A stretch of DNA of 6,607 bases from contig JAJXWE010000093.1 in NCBI GenBank assembly GCA_021781775.1, positions 1-6,607 of the forward strand. The letters are read 5' to 3'. Below the pieces are notes generated by a model. That model was not told where the DNA came from, did no database searches, and saw only the letters and a list, made by a program, of their open reading frames with translations. This stretch comes from Pseudomonadota bacterium. GTDB lineage: Bacteria; Pseudomonadota; Gammaproteobacteria; Steroidobacterales; Steroidobacteraceae. Positions within the stretch are counted from its first letter, which is position 1. The number at the start of each line of letters is the position of its first letter. The translations under genes and the position numbers were made by a program. Shown piece by piece: positions 6,131 through 6,607 of the stretch.

Positions 6131-6226
6131 GGACTCCTCGAGCCGGCCCGGCGCAGGTCGACGGGCCGGTGCGATTCAGCCATTGCCGGCGTGACAGGCC
6201 CGGCCATGGCCCGGAGACGGCCACCT
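6131..6226 (+). other. Structured 96-bp stretch between two terminators
   Basis: It contains no credible gene. CCGGCCCG (6143-6150) pairs with CGGGCCGG (6162-6169) around an 11-base loop, and a 10-bp palindrome GGCCATGGCC lies at 6202-6211. With the following terminator this could be a small RNA or simply a long read-through 3' end. No promoter is clear. Confidence 0.22.
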
Positions 6227-6261
6227 AAAAGCTCCGCCGCAGCTCCAGCGGGGTTTTTTTT
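6227..6261 (+). terminator. Intrinsic terminator with T8 run
   Basis: CTCCGC (6232-6237) pairs with GCGGGG (6248-6253, one G-T pair) around a 10-base loop, directly followed by eight T residues (6254-6261). AAAA at 6227-6230 extends the stem into the T-run. This is the clearest intrinsic terminator in the window. The A-run also allows weaker function on the minus strand. Confidence 0.87.
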
Positions 6262-6280
6262 GGCCGCGTACCCGTCCACA

Positions 6281-6607
6281 ATGGCAGCCCTCATGCGAGC
6301 GCCTCCGAAAGCGGCCCCGGCCGCCGCGACCGCCCTGGCTGCCGTGGTACTGCTGGCCGGCTGCGCCACCACGAGCGGACGGCATTCCACGGCCATCTCG
6401 CTCGACACCATCCTGGCCGGTCCGCGGCCGGCCGCCGAGCGGCTCCTCGACCAGGAGCGCCACCCCGCACAGACTCTGCTTTTCTTCGGTCTGCGCCCCG
6501 AATCGCGCGTGCTGCAGGTCTGGCCCCACTCCGGCTACTACACCCGCATCATCGCCCCGCTGCTGCGCGGCCGGGGCCGGCTCTACACGGCGCTGATCGA
6601 TCCCGGT
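6281..6607 (+). CDS. Exported lipoprotein with methyltransferase-like domain (partial)
   Basis: The first 109 codons of a gene that runs off the window. The N-terminus is a lipoprotein signal: basic residues (MRAPPK), an Ala/Val/Leu stretch and the lipobox LAGC with Cys28. The next residue is Ala, not Asp, which favours the outer membrane. The mature part reads LDTILAGPRPAAERLLDQ, then LLFFGLRPESRVLQVWPHSG, then YYTRIIAPLL and GRGRLYTALIDPG. This resembles the predicted exported class I SAM methyltransferases of COG4798, where the nucleotide-binding strand is followed by a glycine-rich turn. Here that turn is PHSGYY (82-87), with His-Ser where glycines are usual, so SAM binding is doubtful. 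The ATG at 6293 is an equally good start and gives a more compact signal (Cys24); neither has a Shine-Dalgarno site. A further in-frame ATG at 6206 lies before the terminator and is unlikely. The function is unknown. Confidence 0.75.
   Translation, partial: MAALMRAPPKAAPAAATALAAVVLLAGCATTSGRHSTAISLDTILAGPRPAAERLLDQERHPAQTLLFFGLRPESRVLQVWPHSGYYTRIIAPLLRGRGRLYTALIDPG

Noticed and set aside
5650..6228. 192-codon plus-strand frame over the RRM leader and gene
   Set aside because: The RRM protein in another frame has clear RNP1/RNP2 motifs; this frame is Arg/Gly/Pro-rich and runs through the terminator hairpin.
6206..6280. Upstream in-frame ATG extending the lipoprotein gene
   Set aside because: The extension would be translated across the T8 terminator and would bury the signal peptide behind about 25 unrelated residues.

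Overview
The window is G+C-rich (about two-thirds G+C by eye) and gene-dense. It most resembles a chromosomal segment of a gammaproteobacterium. The support is a GreB-type elongation factor, a biosynthetic arginine decarboxylase of the long SpeA family, an SseA-type sulfurtransferase and a short single-RRM protein. No tRNA, rRNA, CRISPR array, insertion sequence or phage gene is visible. I would not name a genus.

Layout. Positions 1-172 (+) hold the 3' end of a greB-like gene. It converges tail to tail, 9 bp apart, with a homospermidine synthase gene (hss, 182-1612, minus). Upstream of hss on the same strand lies a glutathione S-transferase gene (1719-2384, minus), 106 bp away, so the two could be co-transcribed. 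A 154-bp spacer separates it from the divergent 3-mercaptopyruvate sulfurtransferase gene (sseA-like, 2539-3399, plus). Next is speA (3505-5478, plus) behind its own promoter-like region. A 322-bp gene-free stretch with several hairpins (5479-5800) leads to a 93-residue RRM protein gene (5801-6082). Two hairpin terminators follow (6093-6130 and 6227-6261). The window ends inside a lipoprotein gene whose mature part looks like a methyltransferase (6281 to the edge).

How the genes fit together. SpeA makes agmatine from arginine. After conversion of agmatine to putrescine (genes not in this window), homospermidine synthase would join two putrescines into sym-homospermidine. The two polyamine genes therefore bracket a GST and a sulfurtransferase, both plausibly linked to thiol or sulfur handling. 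The remaining genes look like ordinary housekeeping genes.

No wholly new system is evident. The items most worth checking are the structured leader in front of the RRM gene, the possible small transcript between the two terminators, the palindrome beside the speA promoter, and the exported methyltransferase-like lipoprotein with an altered SAM-binding motif.
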